From assembly GCA_934650095.1 (NCBI GenBank), contig CAKUFT010000057.1, forward strand, positions 1-6,017: a stretch of DNA of 6,017 bases, read 5' to 3'. The position numbers were made by a program, and so were the translations under genes. The notes beneath the pieces are model-generated. The model worked only from the letters and a program-made list of their open reading frames with translations, was not told where the DNA came from and did no database searches. Source of the stretch: an uncultured Collinsella sp. Lineage in GTDB: Bacteria; Actinomycetota; Coriobacteriia; Coriobacteriales; Coriobacteriaceae. This document shows, in pieces, positions 5,507 through 6,017 of the stretch (its first letter is position 1; every line of letters begins with the position of its first letter).

Positions 5507-5896
5507 GTGACAGAGAAAGAACTGAGAAGATTAAACCGCGCAGAGCTCTTGGAAATGCTAATTGCGCAGAGCAAGAGGCTCAGCCGCGTGGAGGAGGAGC
5601 TGTCGGCCGCCCAAAAAGAACTGGAACGGCGTAAGATTGCCATCACCACCTCCGGCTCACTGGCAGAGGCGGCCCTGAAGCTAAACGGCATCTTTGAGGC
5701 AGCCGACCAGGCAGCCGCGCAGTATCTGGATAGCCTCCGGGAGCAGGAGAGCAACGCCGAGCACATTATTGCCGAGGCCGAGGCCAAGGCTCACGAGATC
5801 ATCAATGCCGCCGAGGTGCAGCGGCAGGCCATTCTCGCCGATGCGTACGGGGAAGCCAAGCGGCGCCTTAAGCTCTTTGACCAGCAGTTCAAGTAA
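5507..5896 (+). CDS. Coiled-coil protein of unknown function (129 residues)
   Basis: I cannot assign a function. The protein starts VTEKELRRLNRAELLEMLIAQ, has a charged coiled-coil segment at about residues 12-45, a conserved-looking core GSLAEAALKLNGIFEAA (50-66), and a second long Ala/Glu-rich helix at about 67-125 with heptad-like AE.I...A.A.AHEI spacing, faintly like DivIVA C-terminal helices. It has no signal peptide or membrane segment, so it is probably cytoplasmic. From memory, proteins of this type recur in gut Clostridia and Coriobacteria beside a signal peptidase I gene and surface-protein genes; that is unverified, but the next gene here fits. Arginine codons differ from the neighbours: of 11, four are CGG, two AGA and one AGG. 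The GTG start is supported by AGGAGG 7 nt upstream. It is probably an operon with the next gene, 39 nt away. A scaffolding or localisation role is only a guess. Confidence 0.8.
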   Translation: MTEKELRRLNRAELLEMLIAQSKRLSRVEEELSAAQKELERRKIAITTSGSLAEAALKLNGIFEAADQAAAQYLDSLREQESNAEHIIAEAEAKAHEIINAAEVQRQAILADAYGEAKRRLKLFDQQFK

Positions 5897-5935
5897 TTTT
5901 TGAACACGCACACCTGATTGAGGAGAAAGGGCCGC

Positions 5936-6017
5936 ATGAGACCAGAAAACAAAGCAACCGATACGGCTGTGCCCTCCGTGGACGAGCTCACTGGCGAACT
6001 CAACCGAGAAAAATATC
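5936..6017 (+). CDS. Start of a gene cut by the window end; possible signal peptidase I
   Basis: ATG 5936 opens 27 codons with no stop before the window ends. AAAGG (5926-5930) and AGGAG (5921-5925) lie 5 and 10 nt upstream, and the previous stop is 39 nt away, so it is a real start in an operon. The visible residues include PSVDELTGELNREKY, which resembles the cytoplasmic leader preceding the single membrane anchor in some Gram-positive signal peptidase I proteins (pattern E-L-x-R-E-K-Y followed by a basic stretch). The membrane segment and catalytic Ser and Lys would lie beyond the window, so the identity is a reasoned guess only. That a gene begins here is much surer than what it is. Confidence 0.5.
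   Translation, partial: MRPENKATDTAVPSVDELTGELNREKY

Overview
The window looks like chromosomal DNA of a moderately high-GC, Gram-positive gut bacterium of the class Coriobacteriia, most likely Collinsella or a close relative. That is inferred from protein style, GC-leaning codon use with almost only CGC/CGT arginine codons in the first gene, and strong AGGAGG ribosome binding sites. No rRNA or marker gene is present to prove it.

Layout. Positions 1-978 (+) hold the C-terminal 325 residues of EttA, an ABC-F ATPase that acts on the ribosome. Positions 979-1197 hold no gene. They carry a perfect 12-bp stem-loop, a roughly 136-nt composite inverted repeat that folds best as minus-strand RNA, and a bidirectional terminator separating ettA from the convergent treR. 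Positions 1198-1914 (-) encode TreR, a GntR/UTRA repressor. Positions 1915-2146 are a divergent control region with three copies of a CTTATT-CA-AATAAG operator, candidate promoters and a separate set of three CCGTTC direct repeats. Positions 2147-3613 (+) encode TreB, the trehalose PTS EIIBC permease, and 3712-5430 (+) encode TreC, trehalose-6-phosphate hydrolase. A stable hairpin lies between these two. Positions 5507-5896 (+) encode a 129-residue coiled-coil protein of unknown function. From 5936 to the window end is the start of another gene, which resembles the cytoplasmic N-terminus of a signal peptidase I.

How it works together. TreB imports trehalose and phosphorylates it to trehalose-6-phosphate. 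TreB has no EIIA domain, so a stand-alone EIIA must be supplied from elsewhere in the genome. TreC splits trehalose-6-phosphate into glucose and glucose-6-phosphate. TreR, with trehalose-6-phosphate as the probable inducer by analogy with characterised TreR proteins, would repress both itself and treBC through the three shared operators.

The core of the window is a conventional trehalose utilisation locus. The parts that deserve attention are non-coding (the minus-strand UUCG-capped hairpin element, the CCGTTC repeats, the treB-treC hairpin) and the right-hand edge, where arginine codon use changes sharply at the coiled-coil gene and a different module appears to begin.
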